A stretch of DNA of 64,000 bases from Cannabis sativa (Eukaryota > Streptophyta > Magnoliopsida > Rosales > Cannabaceae), in the NCBI RefSeq assembly GCF_029168945.1, contig NC_083602.1, positions 13,141,850 through 13,205,849 on the forward strand. The letters are read 5' to 3'. A model generated the notes under the pieces. The model was not told where the DNA came from, made no database searches, and saw nothing but the letters and a program-made list of their open reading frames with translations. Positions 1 through 10,245 of this stretch are shown here, in pieces; positions within the stretch are counted from its first letter, which is position 1; each line of letters begins with the position of its first letter. The position numbers and the translations under genes are program-made.

Positions 1-408
1 ACATAACATTAAAATAAACATTATTTTCCAATTCATCAAGTCACATAAGACAAAACACTAATGGGGCAAAAAGACCATTTTGCCCCTCCACCATAAAATC
101 ACATAAATCATACTAAAGGGGTATTTTTGGGAAATTCTAAATTCCCGGCCATTCCCGACATTCCCAATGTCTAAAACCCGTCCCCAAACTACTAACATAC
201 TAAGTTGTGATTTCTACTGAGCCAAACGCCGACTTCCAAAATGCGAGACACTAGGAAATGCAACATATGAAAACTACTGAATAACATAACCATGCATTTC
301 TGAATTCCATAAATAACAGTATAATAAATTATTTAAATAGCTATAAATAATTTCATAACTAAACATAAACAACTGCTAATTTCCAAATTAACTAAGCGGG
401 CTTTACAA
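1..408. repeat. Unclassified repeat-like sequence left of element A
   Basis: No gene is seen. Similarity to element F (from about 48421) begins abruptly near base 409, so this stretch is something else joined to element A. It contains short C-rich blocks in AT-rich sequence and looks like part of another transposable element, but I could not classify it. Confidence 0.35.
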
Positions 409-954
409 TAGTATTCAACTCCACATAAACTCTATCCCACTAAGAGAATCATGATCTTTACAACCTTTAGGGGTGGATCATAATCTCTATATACTTAGGG
501 GTGGAGGTTATCCACAAGTACCCTATATGTATATTCTTAGGGGTGGAGTCTATTCCACAATTCCCTATTTAACACACATATTTTCTTTAAACATGGAAGT
601 AATATAATGAGTCAGCTATTGTCAATATAAATTCTTGATCTTGATTGTATGTTCCATTTCGTTTTACTGTTGTAAGTAAAAGTTTGATACCTTTAAAAGT
701 TCTTTGTTAAAGTTTCACACTACCTTAATTGAGTGGGAGAATTTTAAAATTCAATACCCATCTTCATTAGGTTGATAATTGTGATAGGTACTTAAGAACA
801 ATAATGAAAAGCGAATCTAACCATTCACATGGATAGGAATAGCTTATCAGAATTATGAGAATAAGATAAAGAACTCTAGTTCAATCCATTCGAATGACTT
901 GAATCTAGAATTCTTAATCCTCATAAAATTTTATGGTATCTTAATTTTGATTAC

Positions 955-1215
955 TTTATCTCTGGCATGTATTTTTCACTTCAAATACTAGTCTGCTATG
1001 TTGATGACTTAGTCTTAACTTAAAGTTTTAGACTAATACAAAAGTCACAACTAGGTAACTCTCCAAACAATCAGAGGTTAAAAGTATTATTTAACCAGAC
1101 ATCTGCTATTGAGTGGGAGCTATTTGAGATGTAATCAAATAGGGAACATTAGAATATATTCAAGAAAGGTTTATAAAAGTGATCTATATGTTAGATATTA
1201 AGGAACTGTGTATCA
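955..1215 (+). pseudogene. Relic of Copia reverse transcriptase in element A
   Basis: Bases 997-1017 translate as YVDDLVL, the catalytic signature of Copia reverse transcriptase (Y-V-D-D-L/I). Further on, a block around 1095-1215 aligns with the decayed RT end better preserved in elements B and C. Stops and frame changes fill the surroundings and the two blocks are closer together than in a normal pol gene, so this is not a coding gene. The same relic is at 49005-49025 in element F. The assignment rests on the motif plus its correct order after gag and before the 3' LTR. Confidence 0.55.
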
Positions 1216-1618
1216 GTTGTCCTGGTATCTCACCAACTCATTTCGATTTCTATGAGATGGTGCTTACTTTTGGGGTGGAGGAATTATTGTATAATAATTC
1301 AAGCTCTACCAGAGAAGAATTATAACTTTGTGTATTCGAAATCCAAGAAAGTTATATCACTGAAGATAAGTCTACACTGTATTATCTCAATTACATATTT
1401 TAAAATATGAGAGATATTTCTTCTGTTTATTCAGATGTACTTTTAAAACAGTAAAGATTTCAGTATCCCTTGATAAGTAAAGCATATAGTAAAGGGTGTT
1501 TCATAAGAGTATTTATGAACTAGTTCCAGAAGTTTGGGTGGATTCAAATATACTACACTTGATCTAAGGATCAAGACATCAGATTGACCTATTTGCGCAG
1601 TTTGTTTTATATTAGTGC

Positions 1619-1629
1619 AAGTGGGAGTT
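1619..1629 (+). other. Polypurine tract of element A
   Basis: A purine run (AAGTGGGAG) lies directly against the LTR start TGTTGGG, where plus-strand DNA synthesis is primed in LTR elements. The same sequence precedes the 3' LTRs of B, C, E (reverse strand) and F. Confidence 0.75.
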
Positions 1630-3544
1630 TGTTGGGTTTTATGCCCTAAATAAAACTCTTTTCAATCCGTTTAGTTATCAATATAAGAAATTTGAAGTGA
1701 TTGATGTTTGCATGAATTCTACATGCTAATGGTTTAATATGTTTAATATGTTTATTACATTTACACACAGAATAAGTTAAATCCAGATCATATGTTTATT
1801 CACAATTACAGTATCGTCAACACAGTGGAATGTGATTGTGATCATATGAATCAAAAGACTTGGTCCCTGTTTCATCAGTGTTATTGGATTTACACTAATG
1901 TGATAATCAGCGATGATGTGTACTTACACTTGGAGTAAGTGTTATGTTCTTTCCAGGACATTAGTAAAGTATACTAGTTTCGAATGTATGGAGTATACAT
2001 TGGACTGGACCGATATTGCAACTAAGTTAAGATATTACAAACTTACCGTTATACATATCTTTCCAAGTCAATATCAGTAGTTAATCTTAAGATTAAAAGA
2101 ATCTAAATCCTGATATGCTTAGGCTTAACTAAGGAGTGCTATTCATGTTCTTAGATTTATTAGTTAAGCCTACTTTTAGGTCAGGGTGATACGTATATTT
2201 TGGGAACATGATAGTATGATTGAGTGGGAGTGCTGAACATAAATATGGAATCTATAGCTTCTACTGGTGTATAGAAGTCAAGTGATGATTCCCTTCAAGC
2301 TTAGCAAATAGAAGTAAATGGATGAGCTCTTGTTTAACTGACTAATTATTAGATCACTAAACACCATTTACAGGTAGCTAAGTGTTTTAAGGGGCAAAAT
2401 ACATTGAGGGGTGAGAACGGTAAAGAAATCCCATCTCGATGTAGATCATCTATATAGAGGATCTTTAAATCACAATAAGATTATAACAATGGTTAAATGA
2501 GATAGCATATTGATATCGTGGAACATATAATATGCTATATATAAGTCTGAGAGTGCAATTCTAAGTTCTAAGAGTGGATTCAACGAAGAATTAATAAGTA
2601 AGAATTTACTTGGTAAATTTGGTTCACTTATTGGAAGCTCAGCATATAGATCCATGGTCCCCATTCTAGTTGAGAACATTCTGCTTGTAAGACTCATTAA
2701 TTGATTCGTGATTGATCAATTATAATTCTAAAGTTAGACTATGTCTAATTTTATGAATTTTCACTAAGCAGGGGTGAAATTGTAAAGAAAAGAGTTTCTA
2801 GGTTTATTTATTTATTAATGGACTTTATATGTCTAATTAATAATTAAATTAAATGACAATAATATTTAATAATCTATTTTAGTTATTAAATAATTAGTTT
2901 TGGCATTTAAAAGGTTAGAATTGGAAAATTGGCGTTTTTGAAAAAATAGAGATAAAATTTGATAAAACTGCAAAATCAAGTGGGGCCCACTATAACACCT
3001 TGGCCGACCACTTAAATGAGGTTTTTCAAATTAATATTTTCATTATTTTAATGCCAAATAATTCCTAACCTAAACCTAGTAGTTGCCTATAAATAGAAAG
3101 TGATGGCTCAGTCACAACACATGCTCTCACAAGTTTTCATATCATCTTCTGACAGAAATTTCTCTCTTCAGAAAAACTGAGCCTTCCCCACTTTCTATAC
3201 CTGGCCGAAATTTCTATTCTCTTTTCCCTTCATCAATTTCGAACCCTAGTGAGAGAGTAAGTGCCAACACACAGCAAGCAGTAACTCAATCATAGATTGG
3301 AAGACTGTGAAGGATCAAATTTGAAGAAGAAGGACATTCGGGCTCAGATCTTGATTATACTCTGCTACAGAAAGGATACAAGGGTTAGAGATCTGAGTGG
3401 AAGGAGACATTAATTCCGCTACATCAATGTAAGGTTTTCTTAACTTTATATGTGTTTAATTTATCGTTTTAGAAAGTTCATATTTAGGGTGTTTAAACAA
3501 CATACTTGTGAGTAGATCTAAGATCCTGGTAAAATAAATTTCCA
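1630..3544 (+). repeat. 3' LTR of element A, right end truncated
   Basis: The LTR starts TGTTGGGTTTTATGCCC and resembles the two F LTRs (41430-43336 and 49641-51551) over its whole length. A TATA box (CTATAAATA) is at 3088-3096. The 5' terminus can fold GTTTTAT against ATAAAAC. The last few bases of the usual CCAACA end are missing at the junction with the gypsy element. Confidence 0.85.
3088..3096 (+). promoter_or_regulatory. TATA box in LTR A
   Basis: CTATAAATA in the last third of the LTR, at the same place in every LTR of the family. It is the expected core promoter for the genomic RNA, with the start likely about 30 bases downstream. Confidence 0.6.
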
Positions 3545-5098
3545 TTATTCTTTGCACCGGACTTTTGTCCAAGAAATCCTTCTAAGGTTTTCTGGTTGAG
3601 AGATGTCCGGAGGGGGCCTCTTTCCAGCGGTTAGGGGATCCCCATTCCCTTTTTCTTGGTTTAGGGTTTGGTATGGGGCCTAACTGCTGGAATCTTAACT
3701 CTTTTCTCAGAATCAAAACATGTCTGCATCCGGTTCAAAGTCGTCCAAGAAGAGCGGTAAGCGCCTGGCTACCCTTGAAGACGTCTCACTGGGTCCCGTT
3801 ACCCAGGAGGGGTATAAGTCTCGGGCCACAGGATGGGAGGCGGCTGAGCTTCATTCCACCCTAACCTGCCCCCACCAGCTAGAGAACATCGTAGATGTGG
3901 CTGGAATCAAACCCTCAACATCCGGGACGTATCACCGGCCGCCCCGAGATTCAGAGACGCCCAACGATAACTATGGCGGCTTCGGGGCTTGGAGCCAGAC
4001 GCACCTGATGGCCGGGGCCATGCTCCCTCTCCAAGACTACTTTATTAATTTTTTAGTTTTTGTCGGCCTTGCGCCGTACCAACTGATTCCTCAAGCATAC
4101 CGCCTGCTCTCAGGCTTATTTATTTTTTACTTCGCTCGGGGATGGGGCTCTCCCAGTCCGGCGGAGATTTTGTATTTTTATGAACTTGTTTCTGTCCCCA
4201 AGAAGGGGGACAAATTTAAAGATGGCTTTTACGGATTCCGGGCCCACCCTTCCAATGATGGGGTGGTCCCTTACAATAGGCAAACTCATGTTAAGGAGTA
4301 TCGCCACCGCTTTTGCTTCTCCTCTGGGTTCCGAGCAGTGGAGCATCCGGAGCTTCTCACGGAGTGGGTCAGGATTCCCCCTTATGAGCGGACCGCGCCC
4401 ACTCAGGTCTTTCTCCGGAGGGCCTAGGTCTTTGCAACTTACGACCGGGCGGACCTTGACGTCGGGGGCCTAGTTACGACGGAGAATTGCCGGAAGGCCA
4501 AGCTCATCCTGCCACACCAATTAGTGGAGGATTCTAACCTTTCTAAGGTAATCTGTCCAAATGTGAGGGTGCCTACCGCGGAGAAGACCTTCCGGGATGA
4601 AATTATCGCCACCGCTGAGAAGAAGTATCAGGAATACCTCTATCAGAAGGCCCAGGAGAAGGCTTATTCCAAGGCCCAGGCCCCTTCGCGTGGGGAGCCC
4701 GGTCGAGAGGAGAAGCCAGGCGATCGGGGGGAAGCCCCTTCGCATTGGGAGTCCGGCTGAGAGGAGGGCTCCTAGGCCAAAGCCTTCAGCTCAGGTGCAT
4801 TACGTTCCTTCCGTTGGCAAATATGCCAGTCTTAGGCCTGTAGGGTTCGATGAGCGTCTCCATAGGTTTAGGATGCCCTCGACCCGGTGGGGAGACCATA
4901 TGAAGGATTATTATTTTTCCAACTTAGGAGATTTCTTAGGTCGGTCCCGGATGGGTTCCGGTCCTCCGGAGTCCGTTCCCTTAGACCCTTCGGTTTACAT
5001 TTCTTCCAGCTGGTTCCGGCCTTCGGACAGCTATCTCGGAGACGATGCTGCCAGCGTTAAGATTCAGAACTTTGCTAGGGCCGAATTAGAGAGTCAGG

Positions 5099-5180
5099 GT
5101 AGGACTAGCTTGATTGTTCTATTCGAGTGTTTACTGTTTCCATGGACATTCTAACACTTGTCTTTTTTCTTTTGTTGTAG
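5099..5180 (+). other. Predicted intron 1 of the antisense ORF
   Basis: Donor GTAGGACT follows CAG|G, and the acceptor TTTTGTTGTAG follows a T-rich tract. The 82-bp length is typical for plants. Splicing joins the frame open at 4597-5098 to the frame open from 5181, keeping phase. Confidence 0.65.
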
Positions 5181-5908
5181 CAGGTACTTCCATGGATGCC
5201 ATTTTAGCCAAACTTGCCGGGGCTCACACTCCTGACGCTCCCCTTCCTTTAACTTCTTCCCAGATGGCCGCTCCCTTGAAAGCTTCTTCTAGTGCCCCTC
5301 CAGACACTATTGACTTAGTGGATGAGGAGGAGGCGCTTCCGGAAGAAGGTCAAGAAAAGCAATGGGGCTTTTCTGAGGAAGTTGAAGAAGGTAAAGAAGA
5401 GCAAGAAGTTGCTCTGATTCGCAAGCGCAAGGGCAAGATGGTTGCCGAGGAAGAGCCCAAACGGCAGCGGAGAGCTGATACTCCAGCCCCTGGCCTTGAT
5501 GCCGAGATCTCTCCCGAGGTGGAGGAACACACAGCCCCTCCCAACATTGTGCTGACTCCGGTTCCTGGAGATGAGGCGAGACAGGAACTCCGGATAGCTA
5601 AACACAACTACGCCATGGACGAGTACTCCCGAGGGCATGCTGACGTGGAGGCTTTGAGGAGGGTTTTGCGAGTTGAAATGCAAAATACCCTTAATGATCC
5701 AAACTACCTGAATCTGTGGGATCTAAACTTGGACCCCCTGTCGGATTGGTTCGACCGTTTCCTCGAGCCCACCCTAGCTCCCTTTGCCGCGGAGATGACC
5801 GGCGAGTTTGCGTCTCAGCTTACCCGGTGTGCACCCAAGCGGTTCGCTGCTTGTGCATCCTTGAAATCCATCTTCCAAGTCCAGGATCTCAGCCACTCCC
5901 TCACCGTG

Positions 5909-5985
5909 GTAAGTACTTCGTAGTTTACTTTTTTCCTCATCATTTTCTCTTAAGGGATTTTACTCATACTTGTATCATTTTCCAG
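5909..5985 (+). other. Predicted intron 2 of the antisense ORF
   Basis: Consensus donor GTAAGTA after a GTG codon, and acceptor TTTTCCAG. The 77-bp intron lies between complete codons and links the acidic exon to the coiled-coil exon. Confidence 0.7.
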
Positions 5986-6657
5986 CTTGCTGCTGAGGCC
6001 GGCCGCCTTTCCAAGAACCTAATTAACCATGGCTTCGTCTTGTCCGACTTTGGGGGCATGGACGAGGTCATGAAGATCCTTCAGGATTTGACTGCTGAAA
6101 GGCGGATTTACCAGGAGGATGTCGAGCGCCGAAAGGCCCTTACCAAGGCCAGTGAGGAAGAGGCTAGGCGGAGGGAAGCACAGGCAGAAGCGATGATCCG
6201 GGAGGAGGCCCTTCGGAGGGATAGGCTGGAGGCCAGGCACCAGGAAGAGCTGAGGGCGGAGGGCGAGGTTGCTGCTAAGGCCAAGCGTGAGCTTCGGGAG
6301 GCTAGGGAAGCCTTGGATGAAATGGCTGCCAAGGTAAAGTCCTTAAAGGAAGTTCACCAGGCAGACTTGGAGTCTAGGGCCAACCTGGCCGTGGAGCTGA
6401 AGGAGCTCAAGGACTTCAAAGACCAAGCCTTGAAGAAGGCTAAGAAAGATGAGCTCCTTTCTCCCGTCTCCTGCAGCCGGTGCGTCAAGCATTTCGACGA
6501 TGGCGTCTACATGGCCTGGTCTACAAATGACCAGAATATCAAGCTTAACTTCTACCCCAAACCCGGGAAGATGATTGCTAAATTTTGGGAGAAGAAGAAG
6601 CTCGATGCCATGCTGGAGGCGCGTATTGGTCCTCGCCTTCCTCCTCGCATTGACTAG

Positions 6658-7174
6658 GCCGCTCTGAGTTCAACCCGTTACAACCAGGATTTTACTCTCT
6701 TTACTCTTTCTTTTTTTTTTATATACAGCCACTTATCTTGTATTTAAGACAATTTCTATTTACATAGTTGTTTTTATTAAAGGGGAAACAATATTTAAGG
6801 CCTGTCCCCGGGCCCTTTGTATATATTTTTGACCTGCCCTTAGGGCTAGGATTTTTTATATATATATAGATATATATATTTATATATGATCTTTTTTGAT
6901 GCACATATCTTTCTTTTGGACCTGCCCTTTGGGTCAGGATGTTTATACATATGCTTTTTTCCTTTTTTGTGCATACTGTTTTTTTTTTACCTGCCCTTTG
7001 GGTCAGGATATTTTACTTAGCCTATTTTTTGTCTGTCCGTGTTGTATACCTTAGTACCCCCCTGAGTGGCATAGAAACTTTGTTTTTAAGGCACTCAGTT
7101 TTATTTAACATGTGGAGGCTGTATACACTTAGACGGTAAAAACTCTTTAAACAAAGTCTAAGTTACATTTTTGG
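6658..7174. repeat. Spacer between convergent ORFs with diverged hairpin repeats and TA-rich tracts
   Basis: No gene. The antisense ORF ends at 6657 and pol ends near 7175 on the other strand. The spacer holds four diverged copies of a CCTGCCCTTTGGGTCAGG-like unit (about 6800, 6832, 6920 and 6990), each able to fold CCTG/CAGG and CCC/GGG around a TTT loop, separated by T-rich and TA-repeat tracts (for example 6858-6886). This is the hypervariable 3' region that is known in Tat elements to spawn tandem repeats. Confidence 0.6.
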
Positions 7175-8745
7175 CTATTGGTAATATTTTCTGAGGTGAT
7201 CGGCGTTCCAGGCCCTTGGCACAATGGTTCCGTCCATCCTTTTTAGCTTGTAAGTGCCTGCACCGATTTCGCCCTCGATTTCATATGGTCCTTCCAATTT
7301 GGCCCAAGTACCCCCACTCCGGGTTCTTGGGTGGCTGGGAAGACTCTTCTTAAGACCATATCCCCAATAGCAAATTTTCTGTTTTTAACTTTGGAGTTAA
7401 AATATTTGGTCACCTTCTTTTGATAAGCTCCCATCCGTATTTGAGACTCGTCCCGCAGTTCTTCAACTTGATCCAGAGCTTCTTGAAGTAAAGCCTGATT
7501 CGTGGCTGGATCGTAAGTTGTTCTCCTGTGGGACGGGAATAACGTTTCTACCGGGACCATCGCTTCGCAACCGTACGCCATTGAAAAAGGCGAGTGGCCG
7601 GTCGTAGTTCTAGGGGTCGTCCGGTAGGCCCATAACACTCTTGGCAACTCTTCGGGCCAGTTGTTTTTACAGGCCAGCAGCTTTTTCTTTAGGGTAACCT
7701 TTAGGATTTTATTGACTGCTTCTGCTTGTCTGTTTGTTTGCGGCCTTGCCACCGCGGAGAAGCTTTTCACTACTTCGTGTTGGTTGCAGAAGTTAGTAAA
7801 TTCTTCGCAATCAAATTGCTTTCCATTGTTAGAGACTATTTTGTGAGGCATGCCATTTCGACACACTATGTTTTTGATAACAAAGTCTAGGGCTTTTTTA
7901 GCAGTTATAGTCCTCATGGGCTCAGCCTCCGTCCATTTGGTGAAGTAGTCTACTGCTATTATTGCATACTTTACTCCTCCCTTTCCTGTTGGCAGGGACC
8001 CAATAAGATCTATTCCCCAAACCGTGAAGGGCCAGGGACTAGTCATCAGGGTAATTTCATTGGGAGGAGCTCTCGGTATGTTCGCGAACCTTTGGCACGA
8101 ATCACACTTTTGGACGTAGTCTATACAATCTTTTTTCATTGTTGGCCAGAAGTATCCCTGTCTCAATATTTTCTTTGAGAGACTGGGTCCTCCTGTATGA
8201 TCTCCACAGAACCCTTTGTGGACCTCTAGCATGATTTGTCTAGCTTCAGGGTCCGATACACACCTTAAATAAGGCATGCTGAGTCCTCTTCGGTAGAGAA
8301 TTTTATCCATCATTACATAACGATAAGCCTGATACTGAATCTCTCGAGACAGTGCCCTTTCTTGGGGCAACTCACCTTTTGTTATGTATTCTATGATGGG
8401 GACCATCCAGCTTGGTTCTTGCCCAACCGTTGTTATGGCCTCTTTTACTTTGATGCTTGGCTCTGCCAAGCGTTCCACTGGTACTACCCCCAGTCCTTCG
8501 ATTTCACTATCTGAAGCTAACTTAGCCAGACAGTCCACGTGAGCGTTCTTTTCCTGGGGGATTCTTTCTACTTTGTAGTCTGTGAACTCATGGAGCAGCT
8601 CCTGGACTATTGTTACATACGCGGCCATTCGCTCGCCGCGTGTTTGGTACTCTCCTGATATCTGATTTACGACCAGGTGGGAGTCATTGTAGACTTCCAC
8701 TCTTTTGGCCCCTACGACTTTCGCTAGCCTCAACCCTGCTATCAA
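7175..8745 (-). pseudogene. Pol, end of RNase H plus integrase, inactivated
   Basis: The ORF from 8745 to 7243 opens with the end of RNase H (a Tyr-Asn-Asp-Ser segment with the last catalytic Asp) and runs into integrase: an H-H-C-C zinc domain (…CDSCQRF), the catalytic core starting WGIDLIG, and the later Glu segment (RQAEAVNK). The second catalytic Asp, usually in S-D-N-G, is Asn here (AAC, complement of 7828-7830). Near 7290-7296 one base is lost, so the C-terminal tail continues in another frame to a TAG at 7175-7177. It shares its frame with the RT piece upstream, separated from it by in-frame stops. In an active element it would insert the cDNA into the host genome. Confidence 0.88.
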
Positions 8746-8747
8746 GG

Positions 8748-9129
8748 CCTCGTATTCTGCCTCGTTGTTTGAAGCTGAGAAGTCGAACCGTAGGGCTGCC
8801 TGGAGTCATAGTCTGGTCGGAGATATCATTGCCACCCCCGCTCCGGATCCATTTTCATTGGAGGCTCCGTTCACAAATACTCTCCATGTGGGGACTGATG
8901 GTGTTGGCGCATTTGCAGTTGCGTTGGCTTCATTGCATTCGGTAATGAAGTCTGCCAAGGCTTGGCCTTTTATGGAGATTCGGGGAACGTAGTGTAAGTC
9001 GAACTGACTTAACTCCATTGCCCACTTGAGGAGCCTTCCGGATGCTTCTGGTTTTTGGAGGACTTGCCGGAGCGGGTGGTTGGTCAGTACCTTGATTGGA
9101 TGTGCTTGGAAATATGGCCTTAATTTTCT
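8748..9129 (-). pseudogene. Pol, connection and RNase H segment, with in-frame stop
   Basis: This joins the RT end to the integrase piece in one frame, between the stop at 9130-9132 and the 8745 ORF. It holds the RT tether and the start of RNase H. A second in-frame stop (TGA, complement of 8806-8808) interrupts it. The first catalytic Asp of RNase H, normally in V-D-G-A-S, is Asn (AAC, complement of 8869-8871); the following Glu in N-N-E-A-E is kept. RNase H would degrade RNA in the RNA:DNA hybrid, but this copy cannot. Confidence 0.8.
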
Positions 9130-10245
9130 TTAGGCCATCAGGAGGCAGAAAACCAGTTTCTCGATGATGGGGTACCTTGTTTCCGCTCCTATCATGCGCT
9201 TGCTAACATAGTACACGAGATGTTGAGTTTTCTCTTCTTCCCGGACTAGGGCAGCGCTGACCCCATGCTCGGAGACGGCCAAATATAAGAATAGGTCTTC
9301 TCCGAGAACATGTTTTGATAGGATAGGAGGCTTGGCCATATGTTCTTTCAGCTTTTTGAATGCCTCCTTGCACTCGTCTGACCACTCAAACTTTTGACAC
9401 TTCTTCAGTGTGTTGAAGAAGAAGATGCACTTGTCTGTAGACCGGGAGATGAAACGGCTCAGGGCAGCAACCTTTCCGGTTAGGCTCTGCACATCTTTAT
9501 GCTTTTTGGAGGATGGCATGTTCAGGAGAGCTTGGATTTTTTCTGGGTTTGCCTCAATCCCCCTCTGGCTGACGATGAAGCCCAGGAACTTCCCTGACTT
9601 GACCCCAAAGGTGCATTTCTTTGGGTTGAGCTTCATGCCGTATCTCTGGACTACCTCAAAACACTCCTCTAAGTCGTCCGCATGGCTATTGCATGCTTTG
9701 GACTTGACGAGCATATCGTCCACGTATACCTCCATGTTTCGCCCCAAGAGGCCTTTGAACATCCGATTGACCATTCTTTGGTAGGTCGCTCCAGAGTTCT
9801 TCAGTCCGAAAGGCATGACTAGGTAGCAGTATACCCCCTTATCGGTCCTGAAGCTAGTGCACTCTTGGTCTGCCGTGTGCATCTTTATCTGGTTATACCT
9901 GGCGTAGGCGTCCATGAAGGATAGTAATTTGAATACGGAAGTGGCGTCTACCATCTGGTCGATCCTGGGTAGCGGGAAGCAGTCCTTCGGACAAGCTTTG
10001 TTTAGATCAGTGAAATCTATACAAACTCGCCAAGTTCCGTTTGACTTGGGCACCAAGACCGGATTTGCTAGCCATTCTGGATAGTATACGTCGCGGATCA
10101 TGCTGTTAGTCAAAAGCTTATCCACCTCTTTCTCTAGGGCCTCGGCTTTTACTGAGTCGAGAGGGCGTCGCTTTTGCTGGACTGGTGGCATGTCCGAATT
10201 GATGTTGAGGACGTGGGTGATGACATGGGGACTTATGCCAGTCAT
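9130..10245 (-). pseudogene. Pol, reverse transcriptase domain
   Basis: A 371-residue open stretch covers the RT domain in order: the LVPKSNGTWRVCIDF block, the DLNKACPKD segment, FMDAYARYNQI, MPFGLKNSGATYQRMVN, the catalytic YVDDMLVKS, and GFIVSQRGIE. These are typical of plant Ty3/gypsy RT. The catalytic Asp pair is intact. The ATG at 10245 is internal rather than a true start; the same frame stays open upstream to the frameshift at 10299-10305. The stretch ends at a TAA (9130-9132) in the tether region where a sense codon is expected. RT copies the element RNA into DNA within virus-like particles. Confidence 0.9.

Larger units (their letters stand above)
409..3544 (+). mobile_element. Element A: 3' part of a gag-only Copia-family LTR retrotransposon
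   Basis: The internal 3' region (409-1629) and one LTR (1630-3544) match the corresponding parts of complete element F (48421-51551) almost base for base. The 5' LTR, leader and gag lie outside the window or are deleted. The polypurine tract sits directly before the LTR. The right end stops at TTTCCA without the final ACA and meets gypsy sequence, so the end is truncated. It belongs to the same subfamily as F, not to that of B, C and E. Confidence 0.8.
3720..6657 (+). pseudogene. Antisense ORF of the Tat element (putative gypsy-type transposon protein), broken
   Basis: Plus strand, opposite to gag-pol. The first exon region starts with ATG at 3720. Residues about 95-175 form a hydrophobic, Tyr- and Pro-rich domain resembling the plant 'putative gypsy type transposon' family (PF04195-like, by recall). 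It is broken by a TAG at 4425-4427 and then changes frame near 4700-4760 in a stretch of short GC-rich repeats. Two good introns follow (5099-5180 and 5909-5985). The middle exon encodes an acidic, Lys/Arg-rich segment and the last exon a long Glu/Arg/Lys/Ala coiled coil (about 6060-6450), ending at TAG 6655-6657. Such antisense ORFs are known in Retand-like elements, with unknown function. Exon phases match across both introns, which supports the model; the stop and frame change make this copy a pseudogene. Confidence 0.7.

Noticed and set aside
2470..2697. 75-codon minus-strand frame, repeated at 42272-42499 and 50484-50711
   Set aside because: It is antisense within LTRs of A and F and is shared only because the LTRs are copies; no domain and no start context.
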